A DNA stretch of 64,000 nucleotides, taken from the NCBI RefSeq assembly GCF_013035315.1, contig NZ_WQHP01000005.1, positions 338,356-402,355 of the forward strand. The letters run 5' to 3'. Below, one piece after another: positions 45,050 through 54,586 of the stretch (the stretch's first letter is position 1; every line of letters starts with the position of its first letter). A program made the translations under genes and the position numbers. The notes beneath the pieces were generated by a model. That model did no database searches. It was not told the DNA's origin and saw only the letters and a program-made list of their open reading frames with translations. The DNA is from Ruegeria arenilitoris. GTDB lineage: Bacteria; Pseudomonadota; Alphaproteobacteria; Rhodobacterales; Rhodobacteraceae.

Positions 45050-46618
45050 TCAGATTGCTTTGGTTTGTGGGTCAAGCGTGATCGACCAAAGCTCGGTATC
45101 GGCGCGGTCCATCAGGCGCACGGTCATCTGCTGAGTGTTTCCGTCAATGTCGACCAGTCCAAAGAACTGCAAGCCAGCGCTGGGCGGCAGGTTTGCGCCT
45201 TGTTCTTCGGTCGGTGCTTTGACGAATTTCACCTCAGGGCCGAATGTTCCGTCCAGCCCGTTCGGACCGAAAGTTCCGGCGTGCAGTGGGCCAGATACAA
45301 ACTCCCAAAACGGCTCAAAATCCTGGAATTGAGCTTTGTTAGGGTCATAGTAGTGCGCTGCAGTATAGTGCACATCCGCCGTGAACCAGACCGTATTGGT
45401 GATGCCCGCGGTTTTGATGAACCGAAGCAGATCAGCGATCTCAAGCTCGCGCCCCTTGGCAGGACCGCTGTCACCGTTCGAGATCGCCTCGGCCCCAGCT
45501 TGTTCCTTCCAGTTGTCCCAGACGATCAGCCCGATGGGCATGTCCGACGCGATCACTTTCCATGTGGCCTGCGACGAGGCCAGTTCGCGCTTGAGCCAAG
45601 CCAGCTGTTCAGCCCCCAGGATGCGCGACTGATCGGTGATCTCATCCTCCATCGACGGACCGTTGGGTCCGCGATAGCTGCGCAGGTCCAGGAAGAGCAC
45701 GTCCAGCATCGGACCGTAAGAAATCTTACGATAGACCCGCCCCGGCTCGGCCGGAGTGAACCGCAACGGCGTCATTTCGTGAAAAGCGCGACCGGCCCGG
45801 GATTGCAGTACATGCACGGATTTCTCGGTATAGCGATCGTCCGAGATCAGGTCCTTGGCATCCGACCAGTTGTTTACGACCTCGTGGTCGTCCCATTGGA
45901 AGAACGTCGGGCAGACGGCGTTCATTGCGCGCACATGATCGTCCATCAGATTGTATTTCCACTGCGCACGGAATTCGTCCAGCGTTTCAGCCACTTTGCG
46001 TTTTTCATCAATCAGTGTGGTGTTCTTCCAGATCACCTGCCCGTCTTTTTCAACCTCGTCCTTCATCGGACCATCGGCATAAACCGTGTCACCCGAATGA
46101 ATGAAAAAGTCCGGCCGATGCTGCGCCATGGTGGCGTAGGTGCGCATACCGTCGTCGTCGATGCCCCAACCCTGACCGGCCGTATCACCCGACCAGGCAA
46201 ACCGTATATCGCGGCGAGAGGTAGGCGCAGTGCGGAATTGGCCAATAATGGGCTCTGATGTGATGTTGATATCGTTCAGATCGGCAGCGACGAACCGGTA
46301 GAAGATATCCTGATCCGAAGGCAGCCCATCGACCAGGCGCTTGACCGCAAAGTCGCTGTTCGGAATGGCGTCCATAGGCGCCAACTGTCGGGCGTCAGTA
46401 AAGCTCTCGGTCGTCGAAACTTCCATCATCACGCGGGCCGGTCGGTCGGTGCGCGTCCAAATCATACCCGAGGCGGTGTCGACGTCGCCAGATTGCACGC
46501 CGTGGGTGAAGACCGGGCGCGACGACGCGCGGCTGATGGAAGGCATGGACAATGATGCGGCAAAGGCAGTGCTGCCGGCCAGAAAGGCGCGGCGGTTGGG
46601 GCGAAGGATTCGTGTCAT
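45050..46618 (-). CDS. phoD: Alkaline phosphatase D / phosphodiesterase
   Basis: A 522-residue Tat-exported PhoD. The signal is PNRRAFLAGSTAFAAS. The metallophosphatase core includes FAWSGDTAGQGWG, FFIHSGDTVYADG and FFQWDDHEVVNNWSD, and the His-rich end VWFTADVHYTAAHYYDP. PhoD enzymes release phosphate from mono- and diesters with Ca and Fe cofactors, helping marine bacteria use organic phosphorus. The ATG at 46618 has AGGAGAG upstream; the longer frame adds a leader that would break the Tat signal. No clear Pho box was found. Confidence 0.95.
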   Translation of the reverse strand: MTRILRPNRRAFLAGSTAFAASLSMPSISRASSRPVFTHGVQSGDVDTASGMIWTRTDRPARVMMEVSTTESFTDARQLAPMDAIPNSDFAVKRLVDGLPSDQDIFYRFVAADLNDINITSEPIIGQFRTAPTSRRDIRFAWSGDTAGQGWGIDDDGMRTYATMAQHRPDFFIHSGDTVYADGPMKDEVEKDGQVIWKNTTLIDEKRKVAETLDEFRAQWKYNLMDDHVRAMNAVCPTFFQWDDHEVVNNWSDAKDLISDDRYTEKSVHVLQSRAGRAFHEMTPLRFTPAEPGRVYRKISYGPMLDVLFLDLRSYRGPNGPSMEDEITDQSRILGAEQLAWLKRELASSQATWKVIASDMPIGLIVWDNWKEQAGAEAISNGDSGPAKGRELEIADLLRFIKTAGITNTVWFTADVHYTAAHYYDPNKAQFQDFEPFWEFVSGPLHAGTFGPNGLDGTFGPEVKFVKAPTEEQGANLPPSAGLQFFGLVDIDGNTQQMTVRLMDRADTELWSITLDPQTKAI

Positions 46619-46726
46619 GGGGGCTCTCCTGTCTGGTGGCGCAGTGGTTGGCCACGCGATTGGTGAGCGGCAGTGAGCCGTCTGTTTGTAAAACAAACGG
46701 CTCAGTTTCTTGAAACTATCACGATG

Positions 46727-46747
46727 ATATCGTGATACCTGTGGTTA
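46727..46747. promoter_or_regulatory. 21-nt inverted repeat between SPW-like gene and phoD
   Basis: TATCACGAT-GAT-ATCGTGATA, perfect 9-nt arms with a 3-nt centre. It is 6 nt after the SPW-like stop and 109 nt before the phoD start. It could be a dimeric-regulator operator for phoD or a hairpin ending the SPW-like transcript; no T-tract follows. A second repeat with AGCCGT/ACGGCT ends lies at about 46675-46704. Confidence 0.5.
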
Positions 46748-46753
46748 AAACGC

Positions 46754-47119
46754 TCAGGCTGTAACACCTTGTTCAGGTGCGCTGAGCGAGATGACGGCGA
46801 CCACCGCCGCGCCGTTCAGCCAATAGTATATCGCATCCAGCCCTGAGAACCCAAACACACTGGGCGCGGCCAGGAACACAACGCCGACCAGCAGATCAAC
46901 GGCAAGATGCACCTTATAGGGCAACACCCGCCAGATACCCAGATGATGGTCGGTCAGCACAGTCAGCACAAAAGCAGCCAAGCCCGTCACAACCGACAGC
47001 CACAGGGCCATCGGGTTGGACTGGCCCAAGCCCAGCGCAAAGGGCAACCCCATCAGGGCCAAAGCAACGGGGTAGTCCAGATAGGCATGAACAGAGCGGG
47101 TCACAAAACGAAGAGACAT
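46754..47119 (-). CDS. SPW-repeat-like four-helix membrane protein
   Basis: A 121-residue protein with four hydrophobic segments: YPVALALMGLPFALGLG, LWLSVVTGLAAFVLTVLTDH, VHLAVDLLVGVVFLAAPSVFGF and YYWLNGAAVVAVISLS. The pattern fits small SPW-type inner-membrane proteins of unknown function. AAGGAAA precedes the ATG at 47119. It lies between an AraC regulator and phoD on the same strand. Confidence 0.78.
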   Translation of the reverse strand: MSLRFVTRSVHAYLDYPVALALMGLPFALGLGQSNPMALWLSVVTGLAAFVLTVLTDHHLGIWRVLPYKVHLAVDLLVGVVFLAAPSVFGFSGLDAIYYWLNGAAVVAVISLSAPEQGVTA

Positions 47120-47227
47120 GGGATTTCCTTTCCTTACTTGGCGTGGCTTCAAGTTAGGTCAGGTGTTTCGAACGATTAATTCTTGATCGTCCGCGATATT
47201 ATGCAGATCGTTCAGACTTCGCTCGCA

Positions 47228-48178
47228 TTAGTGCAGGGACCGATAGGCCGCCGGGGACAGGCCGATCTGCTTTTTGAATGCCCGAGAGAACGCAGCCTCG
47301 GAGACATAGCCGACCTCTGCCGCCGCATCAGCCACATTCCAGCGGCTTTCCGTCAGACCGTGACAGGCGATCTGCATTCTCCAGTCGGTCAGATAGTGCA
47401 TGGGCGTGGTGCCCATCTTCTCGGCAAAAAGCTGGGCGAACGCGGTGCGCGACATCCCAGCCTCACGCGCCAGCGTTTCAACGCTCCAGTCTTGCGCCGG
47501 AGATTTGTGAAAGGCGGTCAGCGCACGCGAGATCCGGGGGTCGGCAAAGCCTGCGAGGGCAGTGTCGCTTGGGCTTTGATGTTCAAGATGAGCGCGTATA
47601 GCCTGAGCAAACAGCACCTCGGACAGTTTCAACGCGATCAGGTCACAACCGATCCGAGCGCTGCTGATCTCGGACCCGATCATGCGCAAGGTGGCTTCGA
47701 TCCAGGCGCCGGCGTCCTCACCATAGTTCTCGATCAGGATGTAGGGCGGCAATCGGTCAATCAGCATATGTCCGGTTCCTTGCCGTCCTGGCGGGCCCGT
47801 GAATGAGAAATGGCCACAAATCAATTGCGTATCGCGGCTTTTGTCCTCTCCGCCATAGACCAGAACTCCGTCACCTTGGTATCCGGAGTCCTTCAGAACC
47901 TGTTCAAGCGGTAGTGCATCCAACGGTTTGACCTCGTTGCACAGCAGCGCGTGGGCCGATCCGTGCGGAATCAGGATCAGATCACCCTGCTTCAGACGCA
48001 GTGTTTCACCAGTATTAGAGACAAAAACGTTCAGCTCTCCACGTTGCACAAAGTGAAACCGCGCGACGTTCTGAAAGGCCGGAACCTGTACACCGAAGGG
48101 TGGTGAAAATGAGGTTCGGAAATAGAACGTCCCACGCAGGGACAGACGGGTGAGAATATCGCTTAGCAGGTCCAACAT
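47228..48178 (-). CDS. AraC family transcriptional regulator
   Basis: A 316-residue regulator with an N-terminal cupin sensor (VPAFQNVARFHFVQRGELNV, RLKQGDLILIPHGSAHALL) and a C-terminal AraC DNA-binding domain with two helix-turn-helix units: VETLAREAGMSRTAFAQLF and VADAAAEVGYVSEAAFSRAF. The cupin_6 group often controls stress or redox genes. The downstream SPW-like gene, 108 nt away on the same strand, is a possible target. Start at 48178 is preferred over 48193. Confidence 0.92.
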   Translation of the reverse strand: MLDLLSDILTRLSLRGTFYFRTSFSPPFGVQVPAFQNVARFHFVQRGELNVFVSNTGETLRLKQGDLILIPHGSAHALLCNEVKPLDALPLEQVLKDSGYQGDGVLVYGGEDKSRDTQLICGHFSFTGPPGRQGTGHMLIDRLPPYILIENYGEDAGAWIEATLRMIGSEISSARIGCDLIALKLSEVLFAQAIRAHLEHQSPSDTALAGFADPRISRALTAFHKSPAQDWSVETLAREAGMSRTAFAQLFAEKMGTTPMHYLTDWRMQIACHGLTESRWNVADAAAEVGYVSEAAFSRAFKKQIGLSPAAYRSLH

Positions 48179-48255
48179 GGGTTTAACGTACACTCAGCCG
48201 CGTAATCGTCCAGCCAGGTGAACGATCTGCAAAATGTCCTGAACGAATGGCAAAG

Positions 48256-48283
48256 AAAAACCCCCGCGAATACGCGAGGGTTT
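48256..48283 (-). terminator. Rho-independent terminator of ilvE
   Basis: The minus strand forms AAACCCTCGCG-TATT-CGCGGGGGTTT, an 11-bp stem with one mismatch, followed by a T-rich tail. It lies 23 nt past the ilvE stop. Confidence 0.88.
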
Positions 48284-48305
48284 GCAACATCTTGGATACG
48301 TGGGT

Positions 48306-49172
48306 TCAGGCGCGGACCAACGCCTCGTAATCCGCGGCGATCTCACGGGTCATATCTCCGACCTCAAAGGTGTAGTCGCCGATCTGCCCAACCGGAGTAA
48401 CCTCGGCTGCCGTACCGGTCAGCCAGCATTGTTCGAAATCGGCCATCTCTTCCGGTTTGATGCGGCGTTCGTGGACGGTGATGCCCTTGTCTTTCAGCAT
48501 CTGAATCACGGTCTGGCGGGTGATACCGTTCAGGAAGCAATCGGCCAGCGGGGTGTGCACCTCGCCATCCTTCACAAAGAACACGTTGGCCCCGGTTGCC
48601 TCGGCCACGTAGCCGCGCCAATCCATGAACAGCGCGTCCGAGCAGCCTTTGGCCTCGGCCTTGTGCTTGGAAATGGTGCAGATCATGTACAGACCGGCGG
48701 CTTTGGCGTGCACCGGAATGGTCTCCGGGCTGGGACGTTTCCATTCTGCGATGTCCAGCTTGGCGCCCTGCATTTTGGCATCGCCGTAATAGGCACCCCA
48801 AGGCCAGACCGCGACAGCCATCCGAACCGGGTTTTTGGCCGAAGCCACGCCCATATCCTCACCCGAACCACGCCAGACCAGCGCACGGACATAGGCGTCC
48901 TGAAGACCGCTGGCCTTCAACGCTTCTTCCTTGGCCGCCTCGATCTCGTCCACTGAATAGGGCATCGGCATGTCCAGCGCCTCGGCCGAGGCGATCAGAC
49001 GCTCGGAATGTTCCCGGCTTTTAAAGATCTTGCCGTTATAGGCGCGCTCGCCCTCGAACACCGAAGACGCATAGTGCATCGCGTGGGTCAGAATGTGCAC
49101 ATTGGCTTCGCGCCAGGGCACAAGTTTGCCATCCAACCAGATGACGCCATCACGATCATCATACCCAGCCAT
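48306..49172 (-). CDS. ilvE: Branched-chain amino acid aminotransferase
   Basis: A 288-residue class IV PLP aminotransferase that interconverts Leu, Ile and Val with their 2-oxoacids. WLDGKLVPWREANVHILTHAMHYASSVFEG is the N-terminal signature region; the PLP-Lys is probably in TISKHKAEAKGCSDALF, followed by YVAEATGANVFFVKDGEVHTP and GITRQTVIQML. Length is normal. It is divergent from the MarR gene across a spacer with two TTGCGCAA palindromes. Confidence 0.95.
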   Translation of the reverse strand: MAGYDDRDGVIWLDGKLVPWREANVHILTHAMHYASSVFEGERAYNGKIFKSREHSERLIASAEALDMPMPYSVDEIEAAKEEALKASGLQDAYVRALVWRGSGEDMGVASAKNPVRMAVAVWPWGAYYGDAKMQGAKLDIAEWKRPSPETIPVHAKAAGLYMICTISKHKAEAKGCSDALFMDWRGYVAEATGANVFFVKDGEVHTPLADCFLNGITRQTVIQMLKDKGITVHERRIKPEEMADFEQCWLTGTAAEVTPVGQIGDYTFEVGDMTREIAADYEALVRA

Positions 49173-49207
49173 ACGAAACCTCCTGATCCGGGATCAATTT
49201 TCGATTG

Positions 49208-49247
49208 TTGCGCAATATAAGTCCGCTTCGGACATAAAGTTGCGCAA
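49208..49247. promoter_or_regulatory. Paired TTGCGCAA palindromes in the ilvE/marR spacer
   Basis: Two identical perfect 8-nt palindromes, TTGCGCAA at 49208-49215 and 49240-49247, are spaced 32 nt apart (about three helical turns) and flank a third inverted repeat, GTCCG-CTT-CGGAC (49221-49233). They sit 36-75 nt before ilvE and 84-123 nt before the MarR gene, so one bound regulator could control both. Confidence 0.55.
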
Positions 49248-49330
49248 AAACTGCGATTCGATACCTGTCCGCTCTTGGAATGTCAATAAGGCTGACATAA
49301 ACTCGACCCGAGTAGCGAATGAGGCATACG

Positions 49331-49843
49331 ATGTCGGATACCCGCCCCGCCCCGTCCTTTGGTGGCGAGAGCCTTTTGTTCTTGACCGACGAACAGTTGC
49401 GGCAGGGGATCGAGGCCATGTTCTTTGCCTATCGCGGCTTTACTGCCGACCCCGATCGCATCCTGACCGAAATGGCCTATGGACGGGCACATCACCGTGC
49501 AATTCACTTTATTAACCGCGCACCTGGGACCACGGTCAACAACCTTTTGGCCATTCTTGGCGTAACAAAACAGTCTCTGAACCGGGTTTTGCGCACGCTG
49601 ATCGAGGATGGTCTTGTCGAAAGCCGGGTCGGGTCCGTGGACAAACGCGAAAGAAACCTATTTCTGACAGAACAGGGCAAGGCGTTAGAGGCCAAACTGT
49701 CCGAGGCCCAGCGCGTTCGAATGCGAGCCGCCTACAAAGAAGCCGGCCCCGAGGCCGTGTCAGGGTTTCGTAAAGTGCTTGAAGCAATGATGGATGCTGA
49801 TATGCGTCATGCCTACACGAAACTGCGGGATACCACCTCATGA
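49331..49843 (+). CDS. MarR family regulator, PetP-like
   Basis: A 170-residue winged-helix protein: HFINRAPGTTVNNLLAILGVTKQSLNRVLRTLIEDG is the recognition region, followed by the wing SRVGSVDKRERNLFLTEQG. It overlaps the response regulator by 4 nt (ATGA). In Rhodobacter capsulatus a similar pair, petP-petR, lies directly upstream of petABC; here the pair is about 12 kb away beside ilvE, so the name PetP is suggested and not proven. The ATG at 49331 with GAGG 7 nt upstream is preferred over 49319. Confidence 0.88.
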   Translation: MSDTRPAPSFGGESLLFLTDEQLRQGIEAMFFAYRGFTADPDRILTEMAYGRAHHRAIHFINRAPGTTVNNLLAILGVTKQSLNRVLRTLIEDGLVESRVGSVDKRERNLFLTEQGKALEAKLSEAQRVRMRAAYKEAGPEAVSGFRKVLEAMMDADMRHAYTKLRDTTS

Positions 49844-50541
49844 GCGATATGGACGCCCATCTGCTGATCGTCGACGATGACGAGCGTATTCGTGATCTGT
49901 TGAAGAAGTTCCTGATGCGGAATGGATTCCTGGTGACGGCCGCGCGGGATGCGGCCCATGCGCGACGGGTTTTGTCCGGGTTGGATTTCGACATGATCGT
50001 TCTGGACGTGATGATGCCGGGTGAAGACGGTGTCAGCCTGACCAAGGCGCTACGCGAGACCCATGCGACTCCGATCCTGTTGTTGACCGCACGCGGCGAG
50101 ACCGAGCATCGCATTGCGGGGCTTGAGGCAGGCGCGGATGACTATCTTGCCAAGCCTTTCGAGCCGAAAGAGTTGTTGCTACGGATCAACGCGATCTTGC
50201 GACGGATGCCGGAAACGCCAGCGCAGGAAGCTGCAGCCAAAATTCTGCACCTTGGTCCGATCCGCTATGACATAGAGCGGGGCGAGATGTGGCAGGGTGA
50301 AGACCCTGTGCGATTGACCGCTACGGAAAGCCAGTTGATGAAGATCTTCTCAGCCCAGCCCGGAGAGCCGATAAGCCGTGCCAAATTGGTCGAAGATTTG
50401 GGGCGCGACAAAGGTCAGGCGCAGGAACGCGCCGTGGATGTTCAGATCACGCGCCTGCGCCGCAAGATCGAACAGGACCCGAAGCAGCCGCGTTACCTGC
50501 AGACCGTTCGCGGCGCTGGATACATGTTGGCACCGGATTGA
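49840..50541 (+). CDS. OmpR family response regulator, PetR-like
   Basis: A 233-residue two-domain regulator. The receiver has the acidic pair in LLIVDDDERI, the phospho-accepting Asp in MIVLDVMMPGEDG and Lys in YLAKPFEPKELL. The C-terminal winged helix includes LTATESQLMKIFSAQPGEPIS and ERAVDVQITRLRRKIEQDP. No sensor kinase gene is nearby, so it is an orphan here. The MarR overlap and content resemble petPR of Rhodobacter, needed for cytochrome bc1 expression in that genus (family knowledge). Confidence 0.93.
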   Translation: MSDMDAHLLIVDDDERIRDLLKKFLMRNGFLVTAARDAAHARRVLSGLDFDMIVLDVMMPGEDGVSLTKALRETHATPILLLTARGETEHRIAGLEAGADDYLAKPFEPKELLLRINAILRRMPETPAQEAAAKILHLGPIRYDIERGEMWQGEDPVRLTATESQLMKIFSAQPGEPISRAKLVEDLGRDKGQAQERAVDVQITRLRRKIEQDPKQPRYLQTVRGAGYMLAPD

Positions 50542-50610
50542 TTTAGCCGCTGCGCGGCATTTTATTGCCTTCGGCGAGGATATTTTTGGCCAGATGAAGA
50601 TGGGATCCCG

Positions 50611-51537
50611 ATGACAACCGCCCTTTTGACCCACGCCGATTGCCTTGATCACGTGACACCCCAAGGCCACCCCGAACAGGTGGCGCGGTTGGAGCATATT
50701 CTACACGCGCTGGAAGGATTGGACCTGAAACGCGTGACAGCCCCAATGGCGGCCGATGACGACCTTTTGCGCGTGCACCCGGAAAGCCATATTCGTGACA
50801 TCCGAAATAACAGGCCAGACGACGGCTTTGCCCAGATCGATGGCGATACGTTTATGTCTCCGGGGTCTGTGGACGCAGCCTACAGGGCAGCAGGCGCTGC
50901 CGTGCGCGCGGTGGACATGGTTTTGGGCGGCGAAGCGCCGAACGCGTTTTGCGCCATTCGCCCGCCCGGCCACCATGCCGAGACTGAAACGGCTATGGGA
51001 TTCTGCCTGTTTGGAAACGCCGCGTTGGCCGCCAAACATGCATTGGATCATCATGGATTGAAGCGCGTGGCCGTTGTGGATTTCGACGTGCATCACGGAA
51101 ACGGCACGCAGGACCTGCTTTGGGATGAGCGACGCGCGCTGGTGATCACCAGCCAGCAGATGCCATTGTGGCCCGGGTCAGGCCGCCCCGATGAAACGGG
51201 CGCATATGAAACGGTCCTGAATATACCTCTGGCCCCGGGTTCGGGCGGCGCGGAAATGCGCGCAGCTTACGAGACACAGGCCTTCCCGCGTCTGCGCGCG
51301 TTCAAACCCGAGTTGATCATTATTTCGGCGGGATTTGACGCTCATCAGGACGATCCGCTGGCCAATCTGAACTGGTCCACGGGCGATTTTGCCTGGGTGA
51401 CGGCTGAGCTTTGTAGGATTGCCGATGAGCTGTGTCAGGGTCGTATCGTCTCGACTCTGGAAGGCGGGTATGATCTGAACGCACTTGCCGAGGCCACTCG
51501 TGCCCATGTGGAAGAACTGATGAAGGCAGCCCGATGA
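50611..51537 (+). CDS. Histone-deacetylase-like amidohydrolase
   Basis: A 308-residue zinc amidohydrolase of the HDAC/acetylpolyamine deacetylase family. Catalytic His pair in AIRPPGHHAETET, metal site VVDFDVHHGNGTQDL and the second Asp in ISAGFDAHQDDPL are all intact. Bacterial members deacetylate polyamines or protein lysines; which applies here is unknown. Its stop overlaps the xseB start by 4 nt. Confidence 0.92.
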   Translation: MTTALLTHADCLDHVTPQGHPEQVARLEHILHALEGLDLKRVTAPMAADDDLLRVHPESHIRDIRNNRPDDGFAQIDGDTFMSPGSVDAAYRAAGAAVRAVDMVLGGEAPNAFCAIRPPGHHAETETAMGFCLFGNAALAAKHALDHHGLKRVAVVDFDVHHGNGTQDLLWDERRALVITSQQMPLWPGSGRPDETGAYETVLNIPLAPGSGGAEMRAAYETQAFPRLRAFKPELIIISAGFDAHQDDPLANLNWSTGDFAWVTAELCRIADELCQGRIVSTLEGGYDLNALAEATRAHVEELMKAAR

Positions 51538-51776
51538 CCGATACTCCTGTTGATCAGATGACATTCGAACAAGCGATGAAAGAGCTTGAGGCCGTTGTTG
51601 GCCAGTTGGAGCGTGGGGACGTGGCGCTGGATCAGTCCATCGCGTTATACGAGCGTGGTGCCGCGCTGAAAAAGCGCTGCGAAGATGAACTGAAGCGGGC
51701 CGAGGAAAAAGTGGCGGCAATCACGTTGGACGCCAACGGGCAGCCAACCGGGACGACCCCTGTCGAAGGTCAGTAA
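51534..51776 (+). CDS. xseB: Exodeoxyribonuclease VII small subunit
   Basis: An 80-residue protein with the family pattern MTFEQAMKELEAVVGQLERG, LDQSIALYERGAALKKRCEDEL. It binds XseA to form the single-strand exonuclease VII; xseA is not in the window. Its stop TAA abuts the ispA ATG, an arrangement with ispA and dxs that is widespread in proteobacteria. Confidence 0.95.
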   Translation: MTDTPVDQMTFEQAMKELEAVVGQLERGDVALDQSIALYERGAALKKRCEDELKRAEEKVAAITLDANGQPTGTTPVEGQ

Positions 51777-52643
51777 ATGTTCAAGGAAATTCTGGCGCAG
51801 GACGCCGCGCGGATTCAGGCTCAGTTCGATCTGGTTCTGAGCGCGCTGGACGATCTGGATGTGACCCGTGCAATGGCCTACGCCACGCAGGGTGGCAAAC
51901 GGCTGCGCGGCTTTCTGGTGCTGGAAAGCGCCAGGTTGCATGGCATCGATCCTGCGCAGGCGATCTGGCCCGCGACGGGGATCGAGGCGCTGCATGCTTA
52001 TTCACTGGTGCATGACGATTTGCCCTGCATGGATGACGACGAACTGCGGCGCGGACGTCCGACCGTTCACGTAAAATGGGATGAAGGGACTGCCGTTCTG
52101 GCCGGCGATGCCTTGCAGACTTTGGCTTTTGAGCTGTGCACCCGTGCCGAGGTTGGAAGTGCCGAGGTGCGCGCCAATTTGGCTCTGACACTTGCCAAAG
52201 CGAGCGGTGCGCAGGGAATGGTATTGGGCCAGGCGCTGGACATTGCGGCCGAGACAACACCTGACCCACTGACACTTGAACAGATCACCCAACTGCAAGC
52301 CGGAAAAACTGGGGCACTGATCGAATGGTCCGCCTGCGCGGGAGCGCGGCTGGCACAGGTCGATCCTGCCCCCTTGCGCCGATATGCCCAAGCACTTGGG
52401 CTTGCTTTTCAAATCGCCGATGACATCTTGGATGTTGAGGGCGATGCCGAAAAGGCCGGGAAGCGCCTGCAAAAGGATGCCGATGCAGGAAAGGCCACGT
52501 TTGTATCCCTGCTGGGCCTGGACGCGGCGAAGGCGCGCGCCGCCCAACTGGTTGAACAGGCCTGTTCGGCACTGGACGGGTACGGTTTGCAGGCAGAAAC
52601 CTTGAAGGACGCGGCCCGCTTCGTTATTGCCCGGGACAGTTAA
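51777..52643 (+). CDS. ispA: Farnesyl diphosphate synthase-type polyprenyl synthetase
   Basis: A 288-residue trans-prenyltransferase: [16 protein letters not shown], first Asp-rich motif [20 protein letters not shown] and second motif [13 protein letters not shown]. It condenses isopentenyl and dimethylallyl diphosphate to geranyl and farnesyl diphosphate for quinones and undecaprenyl phosphate, the EPS carrier. It follows xseB without a gap and precedes dxs by 14 nt. Confidence 0.94.
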   Translation: MFKEILAQDAARIQAQFDLVLSALDDLDVTRAMAYATQGGKRLRGFLVLESARLHGIDPAQAIWPATGIEALHAYSLVHDDLPCMDDDELRRGRPTVHVKWDEGTAVLAGDALQTLAFELCTRAEVGSAEVRANLALTLAKASGAQGMVLGQALDIAAETTPDPLTLEQITQLQAGKTGALIEWSACAGARLAQVDPAPLRRYAQALGLAFQIADDILDVEGDAEKAGKRLQKDADAGKATFVSLLGLDAAKARAAQLVEQACSALDGYGLQAETLKDAARFVIARDS

Positions 52644-52657
52644 GCCAGGAACGCCAA

Positions 52658-54586
52658 ATGTCTGACCGCCCGAACACGCCCTTGCTGGATCTCGTGAACC
52701 GCCCTGCGGATCTCAAGCAGTTTTCGGATGCGCAGCTGCACCAAGTGGCGCAGGAATTGCGGTCCGAGACGATCTCGGCCGTTTCTGTCACTGGAGGACA
52801 TCTGGGCGCAGGTCTTGGGGTCGTCGAGCTGACGACCGCGCTGCATGCCGTGTTCGACACGCCACGCGACAAAATCATCTGGGACGTCGGGCACCAGTGC
52901 TACCCGCACAAAATCCTGACCGAACGGCGGGATCGCATCCGCACCTTGCGCATGAAAGACGGGCTCAGCGGCTTCACCAAGCGCAGCGAGAGTCCGTATG
53001 ACCCGTTTGGAGCGGCTCATAGTTCCACGTCGATCAGCGCCGCGCTGGGGTTTGCCGTGGCCCGCGATCTGGGCGGTGTCACGCCCGAAGGTCTGGGTGA
53101 CGCGATTGCCGTAATCGGCGACGGTTCGATGTCTGCGGGTATGGCGTTTGAGGCGATGAACAACGCGGGCCATCTGGGAAAACGGCTGATCGTCATCCTG
53201 AACGACAATGACATGAGTATCGCCCCGCCCGTGGGCGCACTGTCCAGCTATCTGTCGCGGCTCTATACCGAGGCCCCCTTCCACGATCTGAAAGCCGCTG
53301 CCAAAGGCGCAGTGTCGTTGCTGCCGGAACCGTTCCGGGAAGGAGCCAAGCGCGCCAAGGAAATGCTCAAGGGCATGGCCATGGGCGGGACGTTTTTTGA
53401 AGAGCTGGGCTTTAGCTATATCGGCCCAATCGACGGCCACGATATGGATCAGCTGTTGCCAGTCCTGCGCACGGTCAAGGCGCGCGCAACCGGCCCGATC
53501 CTGATCCATGTGTTGACGAAAAAGGGCAAGGGCTATGCCCCGGCCGAGCAGGCCCGCGACAAGGGCCATGCCACGGCGAAATTCGACGTGGTCACGGGTG
53601 AGCAGAAGAAAGCGCCGTCCAACGCGCCCTCATATACGTCTGTCTTTGGCAAAACGCTGGTTGAAGCGGCAGGTCGGGATGACAAGATTGTCGCCGTTAC
53701 GGCTGCGATGCCTGATGGCACAGGCCTGAACCTGTTTGCCGAACGCTATCCCTCTCGCTGTTTCGACGTTGCAATTGCCGAACAACATGGTGTGACTTTT
53801 GCCGCGGCCTTGGCGGCAGGCGGGATGAAGCCCTTCTGCGCAATGTATTCGACCTTTCTGCAACGTGGATACGATCAGGTCGTGCATGACGTGGCTATTC
53901 AGCGCCTGCCGGTGCGCTTTGCAATCGACCGCGCGGGTTTGGTCGGCGCAGACGGCGCAACGCACGCGGGCTCGTTCGACATCGCCTATCTTGCCAACCT
54001 GCCCGGCATGGTCGTGATGGCCGCGGCGGACGAGGCCGAACTGGTGCATATGGTGGCCACCGCAGCCGCGCATGACGAAGGCCCGATTGCCTTCCGCTAT
54101 CCGCGCGGCGAAGGGGTTGGCGTTGACCTGCCGGAACAAGGTGCAGTTCTTGAGATCGGCAAGGGGCGTATCATTCAAAAAGGGGCACGCGTGGCGCTGC
54201 TTTCCTTTGGGACACGTTTGGCCGAGGTGCAGAAAGCTGCCGAAGCCTTGGCCGCACGCGGGATCACACCAACCATCGCAGACGCCCGTTTCGCGAAACC
54301 GCTGGATCGCGACCTGATCCTTGATCTGGCCGCCAACCACGAGGCTTTGATCACCATCGAAGAAGGTGCCATCGGCGGCTTTGGCAGCCATGTTGCACAG
54401 TTGTTGGCGGATGAAGGCGTGTTCGATCAGGGTCTCAAATACCGCTCGATGGTCCTGCCTGACATCTTTATCGACCAGGCCAGCCCTGCGGATATGTATG
54501 CCGTTGCTGGGCTAAATGCCGAGCAAATCGAAGCCAAGGTGCTGTCGGTTCTCGGCGTGGCTACCATCGGCGAGAAACGCGCTTAA
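52658..54586 (+). CDS. dxs: 1-deoxy-D-xylulose-5-phosphate synthase
   Basis: A 642-residue thiamine diphosphate enzyme starting the MEP isoprenoid pathway from pyruvate and glyceraldehyde 3-phosphate. Signatures: [39 protein letters not shown] (ThDP/Mg motif), [18 protein letters not shown] and [18 protein letters not shown]. Full length. Last gene of the xseB-ispA-dxs run. AGGAACGCC lies before the ATG. Confidence 0.97.
   Translation: MSDRPNTPLLDLVNRPADLKQFSDAQLHQVAQELRSETISAVSVTGGHLGAGLGVVELTTALHAVFDTPRDKIIWDVGHQCYPHKILTERRDRIRTLRMKDGLSGFTKRSESPYDPFGAAHSSTSISAALGFAVARDLGGVTPEGLGDAIAVIGDGSMSAGMAFEAMNNAGHLGKRLIVILNDNDMSIAPPVGALSSYLSRLYTEAPFHDLKAAAKGAVSLLPEPFREGAKRAKEMLKGMAMGGTFFEELGFSYIGPIDGHDMDQLLPVLRTVKARATGPILIHVLTKKGKGYAPAEQARDKGHATAKFDVVTGEQKKAPSNAPSYTSVFGKTLVEAAGRDDKIVAVTAAMPDGTGLNLFAERYPSRCFDVAIAEQHGVTFAAALAAGGMKPFCAMYSTFLQRGYDQVVHDVAIQRLPVRFAIDRAGLVGADGATHAGSFDIAYLANLPGMVVMAAADEAELVHMVATAAAHDEGPIAFRYPRGEGVGVDLPEQGAVLEIGKGRIIQKGARVALLSFGTRLAEVQKAAEALAARGITPTIADARFAKPLDRDLILDLAANHEALITIEEGAIGGFGSHVAQLLADEGVFDQGLKYRSMVLPDIFIDQASPADMYAVAGLNAEQIEAKVLSVLGVATIGEKRA

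Noticed and set aside
45065..46258. Open frame of about 397 codons on the plus strand
   Set aside because: Antisense to phoD, which has intact Tat and metallophosphatase motifs.
52640..53569. Minus-strand frame of about 309 codons
   Set aside because: Antisense to dxs; no ribosome-binding site and low-quality composition.
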